A DNA stretch of 64,000 bases, taken from Prochlorococcus sp. AG-355-A09. GTDB taxonomy: Bacteria > Cyanobacteriota > Cyanobacteriia > PCC-6307 > Cyanobiaceae. The notes under the pieces are model-generated. The model saw nothing but the letters and a program-made list of their open reading frames with translations, was not told where the DNA came from and searched no databases. A program made the position numbers and the translations under genes. The stretch lies in contig QCDG01000005.1 of the NCBI GenBank assembly GCA_003280995.1, forward strand, positions 1 to 64,000, read 5' to 3'. This document shows, piece after piece, positions 52,184-61,853 of the stretch (positions are counted from its first letter, which is position 1; every line of letters begins with the position of its first letter).

Positions 52184-53608
52184 TTAATTATTCTTAGTTT
52201 GATTTCCAACTTGCCAAATATCAAACCCTACACCTTTTGCTTTTTTTACATCGATTAAAGATCTAGTGTCGAAAATCCAAGCTGGTTTTTTCATTTTTTT
52301 TATAGTTTCTTCCCATGCAATATCTTTGAATTGCTTCCATTCTGTTAGTATGATCACTGCATGAGCATCTTGCGTGGCACTTTCTATGGAATTAGCGAAT
52401 AAACAATTCCCCATATCCTTAGTCTCCGATTTGATTTCTAAATCTTTTTTTATCTGATGTATATCAACTTTTGGATCATAAATTGATAAAATTGCACCCT
52501 CTTCCAATAAGTCACGACAAATATCTATAGAAGCAGAATTTCTCGTATCATTAGTATTCGCTTTGAATGAGAAACCAAGTATTGCTAACTTCTTACCCGA
52601 AACTGTATCAAAAAGACTATTTACAATTAATTTTGCTATCCTATCCTTCTGCCAGTTATTAATATTAATAACTTCTTCCCAATATCTAGCTACTTCATCA
52701 AGATTATAATATTCACATAAATAAACAAGATTCAAGATATCTTTTTGAAAGCAGCTCCCACCAAATCCAGGCCCTGGGGAAAGAAATTCATTCCCAATTC
52801 GCTTATCAAGTCCAATAGCCTTTGAAACTTGAGTTATATCAGCTTCAGTAGCTTCGCACAAAGCAGAAATTGCATTAATAGAGGATATTCTTTGTGCTAA
52901 AAAAGCATTGGCTGTTAATTTAGATAATTCTGAACTCCAAAGATTAGTACAAATAATTTTTTCACATGGAACCCAATTTGTATATAAATCTACTAGAGAG
53001 TTTATGGCTATTTGATCTTCACCACCTATTAATACTCTATCAGGCTCTTGTAGATCTTTGATTGCAGTGCCCTCAGAAAGAAATTCAGGATTTGATAAAA
53101 CTGAAAAACTTTTCTTTGGTTTTTTTAGATTTATTTCTTGAGAATTTGTGAGTATCCTTTGAATCGTCTTTGCAGTCCTTACAGGTAATGTACTCTTTTC
53201 TATGACAATTGTGTGACCTTGGGCAAATTTTGCTACTTGCCTCGCAGATGCTTCTACCCATCTCAGATCGCTAGCTTTGCCAGCTCCAACACCTTTAGAC
53301 TTTGTAGGAGTATTTACAGATAGGAAAATCATATCTGCATTTGCAATAGATTCTTGTATATTATTAGTGAAAAAAAGATTTTTATTTCTGCAATTAGAAA
53401 TTAATTTGTCTAAACCTGGTTCATATATTGGCAAATTAGAAGTATCTGAATCATTCCACAATTTAATTCTAGATTCATTTATATCAGCAACAGTTACCTT
53501 AACATTAGGACAATGTTGTGCAAAAACCGCCATGGTTGGACCTCCCACATATCCTGCCCCAATACAACAAATATTTTTTATTTTTAATGAGGCCATAAAA
53601 TTTAACAA
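52184..53608 (-). CDS. ugd: UDP-glucose 6-dehydrogenase
   Basis: CCIGAGYVGGPTMAVFAQHCP, FLSVNTPTKSKGVGAGKASDLRWVEASARQVA, EFLSEGTAIKDLQEPDRVLIGG, GPGFGGSCFQKDILNLVYL. Confidence 0.93.
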   Translation of the reverse strand: MLNFMASLKIKNICCIGAGYVGGPTMAVFAQHCPNVKVTVADINESRIKLWNDSDTSNLPIYEPGLDKLISNCRNKNLFFTNNIQESIANADMIFLSVNTPTKSKGVGAGKASDLRWVEASARQVAKFAQGHTIVIEKSTLPVRTAKTIQRILTNSQEINLKKPKKSFSVLSNPEFLSEGTAIKDLQEPDRVLIGGEDQIAINSLVDLYTNWVPCEKIICTNLWSSELSKLTANAFLAQRISSINAISALCEATEADITQVSKAIGLDKRIGNEFLSPGPGFGGSCFQKDILNLVYLCEYYNLDEVARYWEEVININNWQKDRIAKLIVNSLFDTVSGKKLAILGFSFKANTNDTRNSASIDICRDLLEEGAILSIYDPKVDIHQIKKDLEIKSETKDMGNCLFANSIESATQDAHAVIILTEWKQFKDIAWEETIKKMKKPAWIFDTRSLIDVKKAKGVGFDIWQVGNQTKNN

Positions 53609-53762
53609 TCAGGTTAGATAAAAAGATTATGAATAAAATTTTGCTTTTTCTATAAAATTAGTCAATTTAGAAAATCCTATACTAATCCTACATGTAAAAA
53701 GACAATTTTAATTTATTAAATGCAAATTTATTAATAACCTATAAGAAAGATTAATTGATACC

Positions 53763-54749
53763 CTATTGTTCAGTTTTGGAGATAAGTTTTTTCAATTCTG
53801 TATCTGCATTCTCTAAAATAGAAATTACATTTTTTGATAGAAGTAAGTCTGATAGATAAAATTCTGAATTAATTATTTCTGATGAAAATTGCCTTAGAAG
53901 AAGTTCTAAAGGACTTTGATTTAAGTCTTCATATTTTGCTGAATTTTCATAAATAATCTCCATTAATTTATTATCAGTTTCTTTTGTAATTTTTAAATTA
54001 TTAATTGGATCAAAGATTAAATTTGAAGACTGACTTTTTACTTTGAAATATCTTTTCTTATTTTTCATTAAATTTCCAAAATTTAAATCTGCAAATTTAT
54101 CATCTTGAAAGAAAAGTTTGATATTAATATTTGATCTATTATTTGAAGACGAAATTTCTCTTTTAATATATTTCGCTTCTATTCTTTCTGGAAAATTATT
54201 CATTATTGCTAGACACATTGCAATATCATGTGGCCCCCAATCCCATAATGGAGAAACATCATTTCTAAAAGGCCCAAAATTTCCAGATAAGCTATAGATT
54301 GATTTAAGATTAAATCCTTTAGAAATATTTCTTTGTAATATCCTAAATTCTGGATGATAAAGATATATATGATTTACTTTGACATTTATTTTATTTTTTT
54401 CTGCTAATAGAATTAAAGATTCGGCATCTTCAATACAAAGAGTCAAGGGTTTTTCGATTATGGTGGGCTTCCCATTCTTTATACAACTTGAGGCAATCTC
54501 ATAATGCATGCCAGGGGGAGAGGCTATAATTATGGCATCAACTTCTTTTGATTGAACCACCTCCTCCCAACTATCTGTGAATTTATAACCTTTGAATAAG
54601 CCCTTTTTTTTTGAGTGTAAATTTTTACAAGCTATTATTCTTAATTCTATGCCTTCTATTGATTCTATAGTCTTTATATAGTTAACCCCCCATTTCCCAG
54701 CTCCTATAAGACCAAAACGAACGTTAGAGTTCATTTTATTGTTTGCCAA
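53763..54749 (-). CDS. Gfo/Idh/MocA family oxidoreductase
   Basis: FGLIGAGKWGVNYIKTIESI, DAIIIASPPGMHYEIASSCIKNGKPTIIEKPLTL. Confidence 0.88.
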   Translation of the reverse strand: MANNKMNSNVRFGLIGAGKWGVNYIKTIESIEGIELRIIACKNLHSKKKGLFKGYKFTDSWEEVVQSKEVDAIIIASPPGMHYEIASSCIKNGKPTIIEKPLTLCIEDAESLILLAEKNKINVKVNHIYLYHPEFRILQRNISKGFNLKSIYSLSGNFGPFRNDVSPLWDWGPHDIAMCLAIMNNFPERIEAKYIKREISSSNNRSNINIKLFFQDDKFADLNFGNLMKNKKRYFKVKSQSSNLIFDPINNLKITKETDNKLMEIIYENSAKYEDLNQSPLELLLRQFSSEIINSEFYLSDLLLSKNVISILENADTELKKLISKTEQ

Positions 54750-55797
54750 GATATACTTGATCAGACCAATTAATAAACCTTTTTAAACCTTCATTAAGTT
54801 CGATTTTTGGATTATATTTTATTTGATTATTTGCTTTAATTATATCTGGACATCTTCTATTTGGCTCATCAGCTGGATAACTTTCTGGATAACCAACAAG
54901 ATTATATTCAACTTTTTTATTTAAAATATCTGACATTTTTTCAAGTAACTCAATTACTGAGATTTCTGGGTTTGGATTGCCAATGTTATAAGCCTCGCCA
55001 GGCACTCCGTTTAAAACAACTCTTATAAAACCCTCCATAGCATCAGTTATGTAGCAAAATGTTCTTGTTTGGTTGCCCGTTCCATATATTTGAAGTGGAA
55101 TTTTGCCTTTTATCCTACTTGTGAAGTTCGGCAATACTCTGTAATCTGTTTCTTGCATGCCGGGGCCAAAAACATTGAATGGTCTAATAGTATTTGTGTG
55201 AACTCCGTATAAAGAATGATAAATATTGCATAAGGTCTCTCCAACCCTTTTACTTTCGTCATAACATGCTCGAGGTCCTTGACAAGAAACATTGCCGCGA
55301 TAGCTCTCTTTAGTAGGAATATTTTTAGAATCAGGATCACCATAAATTTCTGATGAAGAAAAGAATATTAAATTCGCAGATTTCTCCCTAGCTAATTTCA
55401 ACATATTTTGAGTTCCATTTATAGCAACTTCAAGTGTTTCAAGTGGATATGCTCTGTAATAATAAGGACTGGCAATACCAGCAGCATGAATAATGTAATC
55501 TAAAGAACTTTCTGTTTTGAAAGGCTCAATTACATTATGATTTATAAATTCAATATTTTTATAATTAGGAATTTCTGAGCCTTCTTTCCCAGAAGTTATT
55601 AGATTATCTAAAACAATAACTTTCATCTTTTCATTTAAGACAGTCTCATTGAGAAGATTAAAAATTTCCATAAAATACCTTCCTAAGAAACCTCTGCCTC
55701 CGGTTAAAAGTACTTTCTTACCTGAGAAACTTGCAGAAATATCATTAATATTTACTAGTATTTCTTGAATATCTTCTTTTAACAAAAAGTTTTTCAT
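54736..55797 (-). CDS. NAD-dependent epimerase/dehydratase (UDP-glucuronate decarboxylase-like)
   Basis: KVLLTGGRGFLGRYFMEIF, FFSSSEIYGDPDSKNIPTKESYRGNVSCQGPRACYDESKRVGETL. Confidence 0.88.
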   Translation of the reverse strand: MKNFLLKEDIQEILVNINDISASFSGKKVLLTGGRGFLGRYFMEIFNLLNETVLNEKMKVIVLDNLITSGKEGSEIPNYKNIEFINHNVIEPFKTESSLDYIIHAAGIASPYYYRAYPLETLEVAINGTQNMLKLAREKSANLIFFSSSEIYGDPDSKNIPTKESYRGNVSCQGPRACYDESKRVGETLCNIYHSLYGVHTNTIRPFNVFGPGMQETDYRVLPNFTSRIKGKIPLQIYGTGNQTRTFCYITDAMEGFIRVVLNGVPGEAYNIGNPNPEISVIELLEKMSDILNKKVEYNLVGYPESYPADEPNRRCPDIIKANNQIKYNPKIELNEGLKRFINWSDQVYLGKQ

Positions 55798-55798
55798 T

Positions 55799-57046
55799 CT
55801 AAATAACCTCTAAGTTGGGAAGGGGGACGATAAATTTACCGCCATGATCTGCGAATTTTTGATTCTTTTTTATAATTGAATCAGCAAAATTCCAAGCAAG
55901 TATAAGTAAATAGTCAGGCTTAAAATCAATTATTGAGTCCGAGGAGAGTACTGGTATGTGCAAGCCAGGACTAAATAGTCCTTGTTTTAAAGGACTATCG
56001 TCAACTATAAAATCTAAAATATCTTTCTTCAGTCCAAATTCATACATTAGAGTTGTGGCTTTAGCTGGTGCGCCAAATCCAGCTATAGATTTTCCTTGAG
56101 ATTTTATTAAATCTAAAAAATTATTTAGTTCTTCTTTTCTCTGTTGAATATTTAGGGCAAAGTCTGAAAAAGTTGATTTTTTGTTTAGACCTATTGACTT
56201 TTCAAGTTCAACGCAATTTTTAACAGATTCACTAATATCTTTTTCCTCATTTTTATTTTTAACGGCACATCTTATTGATCCACCATGTGTATTGACTCTA
56301 GATACATCTATTAAAGTCATTCCATTATTCTTGAAAAATGAAATAAGTGGGATTACAGAGTGATATGAGAGATGTTCATGATAAATAGTATCAAAAAGAG
56401 TTTTTTGGTACACATCCAACAAATATGATACCTCGAAGATAAATATCCCATCTTTTGTCAACAAATTTGATATTGCCCTTGTCATTTCTTTTAAATTATC
56501 GGAATGAGCAAAAACATTATTTGCAGTAATGATCGAAGATTCCCCATGTTTTTGTTTGATTTTATTTGATGTTTCTAATGTGAAAAAGTCGTTAATCGTA
56601 TCTATTCCTTCCTGTTGTGCCTTTTCAGATATTTTTTTGGCAGGATCGACTCCTAGTACAGAAAATCCCATCTCTTTAAAAAATTTTAAGAAAGTGCCAT
56701 CATTGGATCCTATGTCTAGGATATAACTTTGATTTGAGGGACTATATTTATCTACGATGGATTTTGCGTATTCTGAAAAATGATTAATAAAAACTTTGGA
56801 GGTTCCAGAAACGTAAACATAGTTTTCAAAAAGTTCTTTAGGATCAACTACTTCAACAAGTTGCACATGACAACAAGATTCACAAAAGAAAACCTCAAGA
56901 GGGTATTTCTTCTGTTCTTTATTTAAATCCTCCTTATGGATAAATGCATTAGCTGGAGGAGTTGATTCTAATTTTAGAACCAATGATAATTCAGATGAAT
57001 TACAAAGCCTGCAAACAGGTTTTAATTTTATTTCTTTTTTAACCAT
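55799..57046 (-). CDS. Class I SAM-dependent C-methyltransferase with N-terminal Cys motif (sugar C-methyltransferase-like)
   Basis: CRLCNSSELSLVLKLESTPPANAF...FFCESCCHVQLVEVVDP...YILDIGSNDGTFLKFFKEMGFSVLGVDPA...IAGFGAPAKATTLMY. Confidence 0.85.
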   Translation of the reverse strand: MVKKEIKLKPVCRLCNSSELSLVLKLESTPPANAFIHKEDLNKEQKKYPLEVFFCESCCHVQLVEVVDPKELFENYVYVSGTSKVFINHFSEYAKSIVDKYSPSNQSYILDIGSNDGTFLKFFKEMGFSVLGVDPAKKISEKAQQEGIDTINDFFTLETSNKIKQKHGESSIITANNVFAHSDNLKEMTRAISNLLTKDGIFIFEVSYLLDVYQKTLFDTIYHEHLSYHSVIPLISFFKNNGMTLIDVSRVNTHGGSIRCAVKNKNEEKDISESVKNCVELEKSIGLNKKSTFSDFALNIQQRKEELNNFLDLIKSQGKSIAGFGAPAKATTLMYEFGLKKDILDFIVDDSPLKQGLFSPGLHIPVLSSDSIIDFKPDYLLILAWNFADSIIKKNQKFADHGGKFIVPLPNLEVI

Positions 57047-57506
57047 CCCCAGGTTTCCATGATATTGAGTCGCTTGGGTCGATTAAATTTACCCTAACAA
57101 CATCTTTTTCATAAGTCTCTTGATCCCTCGGATTTCTTGAAAGAGTTAAAAATAATGTATTCACATTAAATTTCATGCAATGTTCTACTAAAGGTGGGGT
57201 AAAAACCATATTGCCCTTTTTTACGATAAGTAAATCAGGTTTTTTGTCTGATTTTAGATCCTTATAGTAATATCTAATTTCGCCTGAGATTACATAACAG
57301 TAATGCCAGTCAGTTTTATGATAGTGATTAGCTCTTAGTGAACCTGCTTTAGATTCAATCATTACTGCACTTCGCATCATTAAATCAACTAAAGGTTGGA
57401 TCGAACCTCTAGCGTCAACAAAAGGTTTTTCAAGATTAACTAGCGGTGAAGAAGGCCACTGCTCCATTTCCTTCAAAGTTAACGGATTAATTTTAGAGGA
57501 GGACAT
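57039..57506 (-). CDS. Cupin-fold protein (sugar 3,5-epimerase-like)
   Basis: SLRANHYHKTDWHYCYVISGEIRYYYKDL...MVFTPPLVEHCMKF. Confidence 0.75.
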   Translation of the reverse strand: MSSSKINPLTLKEMEQWPSSPLVNLEKPFVDARGSIQPLVDLMMRSAVMIESKAGSLRANHYHKTDWHYCYVISGEIRYYYKDLKSDKKPDLLIVKKGNMVFTPPLVEHCMKFNVNTLFLTLSRNPRDQETYEKDVVRVNLIDPSDSISWKPGDG

Positions 57507-57519
57507 AAATAAAAATTAG

Positions 57520-58215
57520 CTAGCGCAACAATCTTTTAGATACTATTGTTAATATTACAGCAAAAGCATGTCTAGCTCTAATCTTTTTCCCCTCTTCGTA
57601 AGTTCTGCCATAATAATTAACAGGAACCTCATAAAAAATATCACTTTTTGAGATAATCTGAGATAAAATTTCCGCTTGTTGTTCCCATCCAGTCTTTGAT
57701 AATTTATCTGGGTTCACTCTATTTCGTTTAAATAACAAATAACAACTATAAATGTCTGTAAATGTTGTGTTATTAAGAATATTAAAGAGAAGTGTTATAA
57801 ATTTGTTGCCTAATTTATGCCAGAAATAATAAACCCTCGTTAATTGGGATGCCACTAATCTACTACCAATAACCAAGTCAGCATTAAAACGCAAAACTGG
57901 TTCAAGTAATTTAGGGTAATCATGTGGATCATATTCAAGATCAGCATCTTGAAAAAGAATGTATTCTCCAGAAGCTTCTTTCAATCCCTTTTTAACAGCT
58001 GCTCCTTTACCGCTATTAAATTCTAATTTGACTAACTTATTATATAAAGAAGGATTAGATTCAAGAAGTTTCAATGTGTTGTCACTTGAACAATCATCAA
58101 TAACAATTATCTCTTTTTCTACACCAGAAATTTCGACTGAATTTACTTTTTTAAGAATTTCTAAAATTGTCTTTTCTTCGTTAAATGCAGGAACTATTAT
58201 CGAGAGCCTTAGCAT
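57520..58215 (-). CDS. Glycosyltransferase family 2 (dolichyl-phosphate mannosyltransferase-like)
   Basis: LSIIVPAFNEEKTILEILKKV, VIDDCSSDNTLKLLE, GKGAAVKKGLKEASGEYILFQDADLEYDPHDY. Confidence 0.93.
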   Translation of the reverse strand: MLRLSIIVPAFNEEKTILEILKKVNSVEISGVEKEIIVIDDCSSDNTLKLLESNPSLYNKLVKLEFNSGKGAAVKKGLKEASGEYILFQDADLEYDPHDYPKLLEPVLRFNADLVIGSRLVASQLTRVYYFWHKLGNKFITLLFNILNNTTFTDIYSCYLLFKRNRVNPDKLSKTGWEQQAEILSQIISKSDIFYEVPVNYYGRTYEEGKKIRARHAFAVILTIVSKRLLR

Positions 58216-58539
58216 GAAAAATTAATACTATATAATAATAATACTTTAAATTAAGCTAGAAAAGATATTCAATAAATATTTTTTGTTGCTATTTTTTACA
58301 GGTATTTAATTTAATTTCAAATAATTTATTTATAATATTTCCAGTTGAATTATTAAAAATTTTTTCTTATAAATATTTATACAGTCTTAAAAAACTTTTT
58401 CCTAAAATTTTAAAAAATCTAACATTTATTTTAATCGATATAGTTTTTTACTATAACTGATTGATTTTATATAGAAGATAGTAAAAAGAACTAATTATTT
58501 ATTTAAAGAATTCTATTTATGATTAAATTTACTTTTTTC

Positions 58540-60444
58540 TTATTTTAAGAAAGTTTGTATGGGTGTACATGGAGGTTCAATTCCCCAGCATTGATCACCA
58601 TTTAATGGTACAGAAATTGTGAGATGTTTTGATGATCCAGGCTTTTCAAAAGAAACCCATTTTTTAGTAATTATGTCGAATTTTTCATGATCGGGAATTT
58701 TTAAAACCGGTTCTTTAAAAATTGAAGAGGGGATGTTTTTTATAATTAAAGAATTGGAATAAGAAAAAATAGAATTTAAAATTACAAATAATAAAAGTGA
58801 TAAAAAAGTCATTTTTAAGAAATTTATTTTTATTTTTTTTATGATAATTATCCTATTAATTAGAATAAGCATTAAAAAAACTATATAGTGAGGAGTCCAA
58901 GGATAATAGTTAACTAAAGGTATCAGGGTAAAAAAACAAATCAGCATAACAAGTGTTGATGAAAATAATAGATTATTTATATTGAATTTAAATTGCTGAT
59001 TTCTATGATATTTTCTAATAAAACTTGCCATTGTTAAAGAGGATATACAAGGTATTAACCATAGAAGAATATTTATGAATCCATTTCTAGAACTTAAATA
59101 GATAAGAAACCAAGACTTGGAACTTTCAGTGGTATTTTGAAAACGATGCCAATTGACAATTCCGGAGCTTAGACGTTTTACAAAATCTGGATCAATAGAA
59201 TAACTGTGTAAAGGACCTAATACGTCTGATGGGTAAAGTGCATAACCGGTGATAACATAATTAGTTAATATGAAAACTAATAAAGTAATAATTATGATAA
59301 ATATAGATAACTTATAATTAATATATGATTTTATATCGTTTAAGTCATTTGTGAATGCTATAAGTTTTTTATTATTTGATTTAAATATATTTTTAAGGCC
59401 ATATTTTTTATAATCTAGAATTAAAAAACTTAAGTATTTAAAAAATAATAAAAAAATAAAAAATAACGTGATTGTAATTCCAGTTAATTTTATTATTGGG
59501 CTAAAAAATGCCAACCAGAAAATAGGTACAAAATATTTGTAATTGTAATTTTTAAAGAAAGATAATAGTGTTAGATGAAAACCTACTGAAGCACATATAA
59601 ATAATGGTAAATCTAATGAGTATGATGCTAAAGATTTAAAAATTCCACCAGTAAATAAAATTATTGATAGACAAAAATAAAGTGCACTAATTGAATTAAT
59701 ATTTTCAATAAATATTATTTTATTATCAATCATCTTGCTAAAAAAACTAATCCTAAAATCTTTTATATAAGGTATAAAATAAGATATGTATATTGCTAAA
59801 AACCCTATATTTAAAGAAGGCGATAAATAATTAGTATTTTTATAAAGCATCTGAAATGGGACTTGTCCAAAGAAGGAGATTCCATAATGTCCATATCTAA
59901 AGTGTAAGTTTCCCAATCCTGGTTCTATGGCAAATCGACTTATATGATTTATAAATGGTAAATGGTAAAGGCCAGTATCATAATGAACACCACTCAGAAT
60001 TGACTTTGGTGCAAATATTAAATATATTAATGAACTAATAAAAAGACTTATAAATAGATTTTGAGTATATTTAAAAATTAATTTATTTTTTTTATTCTTA
60101 AATATTTGATTAATTTTTACAAAATCATTTAAACCAATTAAAGAAATAAAAATTACAATTATTTTTAATGAATTAGTTGAAAAATTCACATAATGGTTAA
60201 TGTCACTAATTTTACCGCTAAGCAAAAATATTAAAGATGGGATTAGTAGGATTAAATTTGAAAGTATACAAAATAAAAATAATCCCAATAATATAGCTAT
60301 TGTAAAATTGCTTAAGTCTTCTTTATTTCTACTATTAAAGGGTAATATTTTAAATTTTAAAAAACTTAAAATCGATATTTTATTTATGCCAAGTACAAAT
60401 AAATTGAGTAAAAATAATATCAAAAAGTTATTTGTTATGAACAT
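58540..60444 (-). CDS. Large multi-TM membrane protein (possible LIC_10190-like, glycan assembly)
   Basis: Many TM segments; HYDTGLYHLPFINHISRFAIEPGLGNLHFRYGHYGISFFGQVPF. Confidence 0.55.
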   Translation of the reverse strand: MFITNNFLILFLLNLFVLGINKISILSFLKFKILPFNSRNKEDLSNFTIAILLGLFLFCILSNLILLIPSLIFLLSGKISDINHYVNFSTNSLKIIVIFISLIGLNDFVKINQIFKNKKNKLIFKYTQNLFISLFISSLIYLIFAPKSILSGVHYDTGLYHLPFINHISRFAIEPGLGNLHFRYGHYGISFFGQVPFQMLYKNTNYLSPSLNIGFLAIYISYFIPYIKDFRISFFSKMIDNKIIFIENINSISALYFCLSIILFTGGIFKSLASYSLDLPLFICASVGFHLTLLSFFKNYNYKYFVPIFWLAFFSPIIKLTGITITLFFIFLLFFKYLSFLILDYKKYGLKNIFKSNNKKLIAFTNDLNDIKSYINYKLSIFIIIITLLVFILTNYVITGYALYPSDVLGPLHSYSIDPDFVKRLSSGIVNWHRFQNTTESSKSWFLIYLSSRNGFINILLWLIPCISSLTMASFIRKYHRNQQFKFNINNLLFSSTLVMLICFFTLIPLVNYYPWTPHYIVFLMLILINRIIIIKKIKINFLKMTFLSLLLFVILNSIFSYSNSLIIKNIPSSIFKEPVLKIPDHEKFDIITKKWVSFEKPGSSKHLTISVPLNGDQCWGIEPPCTPIQTFLK

Positions 60445-60580
60445 AGCGAAATTTTTCTTGTCATAAATTTAGCATATATTTTTCAACAATATTTTTTTGC
60501 TCAAAGGGTATATAAATAACCTAAATTAAAGTAAGCTTGCTTTAGATAATCTAAATTGTTTTTCTTCTAGAATATTATTT

Positions 60581-61603
60581 TTAATTTAAACCATAAAACT
60601 TTTTATACCATTTTACAAACTTACCAATACCTACTTTTATTGACGTGTTAGGTTTGTAGCCTATATATGAATTCAAAGCTAAACAATTAGATTCTGTAGC
60701 AGGTACATCCCCCACGTGCAAAGGTAAGTATTTTTTTATTGCTTTAATTCCAAGCTCATCTTCTATTGCCGCAACATAATCAAGAAGTTGATTCGGTTCA
60801 GAATTTCCAATATTGAATATCTGATAAGGACACCAACTCGTAGATGGATTAGGTATTTGTGTATTAAATTTATGATCAGGCATTGGTGTTTTTTCTATAA
60901 TTTTTATCATAGAAAAAACTATGTCATCAATATAAGTAAAATCCCTTATCATTTCCCCATTATTGAAAATTTCGATTGGTTTTCCTTCTATAATTGCTTT
61001 TGTAAATAAAAACAAAGCCATATCTGGCCGTCCCCATGGACCATAAACTGTAAAAAATCTCAGGCCAGTAGTTGGTAATCCGTAAATATGACTATAGGTA
61101 TGTGCAATTAATTCATTAGATTTTTTCGTAGCTGCATATAAACTGATTGGATGATCTACCGAATGACTCTCAGAAAAAGGCATATTCGTATTCCCTCCAT
61201 AAACTGAACTACTACTGGCATATAAAAAATGTTCTACAGAATATTTTCTGCAAATATCTATAACATTAAAAAAACCATTTAAATTTGTTTCGATATATGC
61301 ATCAGGATTTTTTAGTGAATATCTAACACCTGCTTGTGCAGCAAGATGGATTACTTTGTTGGGTCTATATTTCTCGAAAATTAGCTCGATTGAATTTTTT
61401 ATTTTTATATCTTCAAAAATAATATTAAATATTGTTCCTTTATTTTTTGAAATACTCTTTAATTCTTCTACTCTTGCTTTTTTTAAAGATGGATCATAAT
61501 AATCATTCATATTATCTATGCCAATAACATTTATTCCTTTTAATAAAAGTTCCCTACAAAAATTAAATCCTATAAATCCAGCTGCTCCTGTAACTAGATA
61601 CAT
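60581..61603 (-). CDS. NAD-dependent epimerase (UDP-glucuronate 4-epimerase-like)
   Basis: MYLVTGAAGFIGFNFCRELLLKGINVIGIDNMNDYYDPSLKKARV, HLAAQAGVRYSLKNPDAYIETNLNGFFNVID, YAATKKSNELIAHTYSHIYGLPTTGLRFFTVYGPWGRPDMA. Confidence 0.93.
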   Translation of the reverse strand: MYLVTGAAGFIGFNFCRELLLKGINVIGIDNMNDYYDPSLKKARVEELKSISKNKGTIFNIIFEDIKIKNSIELIFEKYRPNKVIHLAAQAGVRYSLKNPDAYIETNLNGFFNVIDICRKYSVEHFLYASSSSVYGGNTNMPFSESHSVDHPISLYAATKKSNELIAHTYSHIYGLPTTGLRFFTVYGPWGRPDMALFLFTKAIIEGKPIEIFNNGEMIRDFTYIDDIVFSMIKIIEKTPMPDHKFNTQIPNPSTSWCPYQIFNIGNSEPNQLLDYVAAIEDELGIKAIKKYLPLHVGDVPATESNCLALNSYIGYKPNTSIKVGIGKFVKWYKKFYGLN

Positions 61604-61853
61604 CTTTAATATCTTTAGTTTATTTTCTTAATTATACAAAAGCTAGATATTTTAATTCAGAAAAAAAAATATTTTAATATAAATCTTTCTTGAAATTAAA
61701 TATAAAGGAGATTTGGATAACTTAAGGTAATTCTTGTTTACAATAATTATTTTCAGAAAAAATATTTATTTTAAAATAGTTATAATTACCTTAGATATAG
61801 CTATTTAATAAAATAATTTCAGAAAATCAATTTGGGGCATCCTAATAAAAAAA

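Noticed and set aside
52184-53608. Eukaryote-type UDP-glucose dehydrogenase as evidence of recent transfer from eukaryotes
   Set aside because: The longer AGKASDLRWVEASAR form also occurs in bacteria; sequence alone without a tree does not support a eukaryotic origin.
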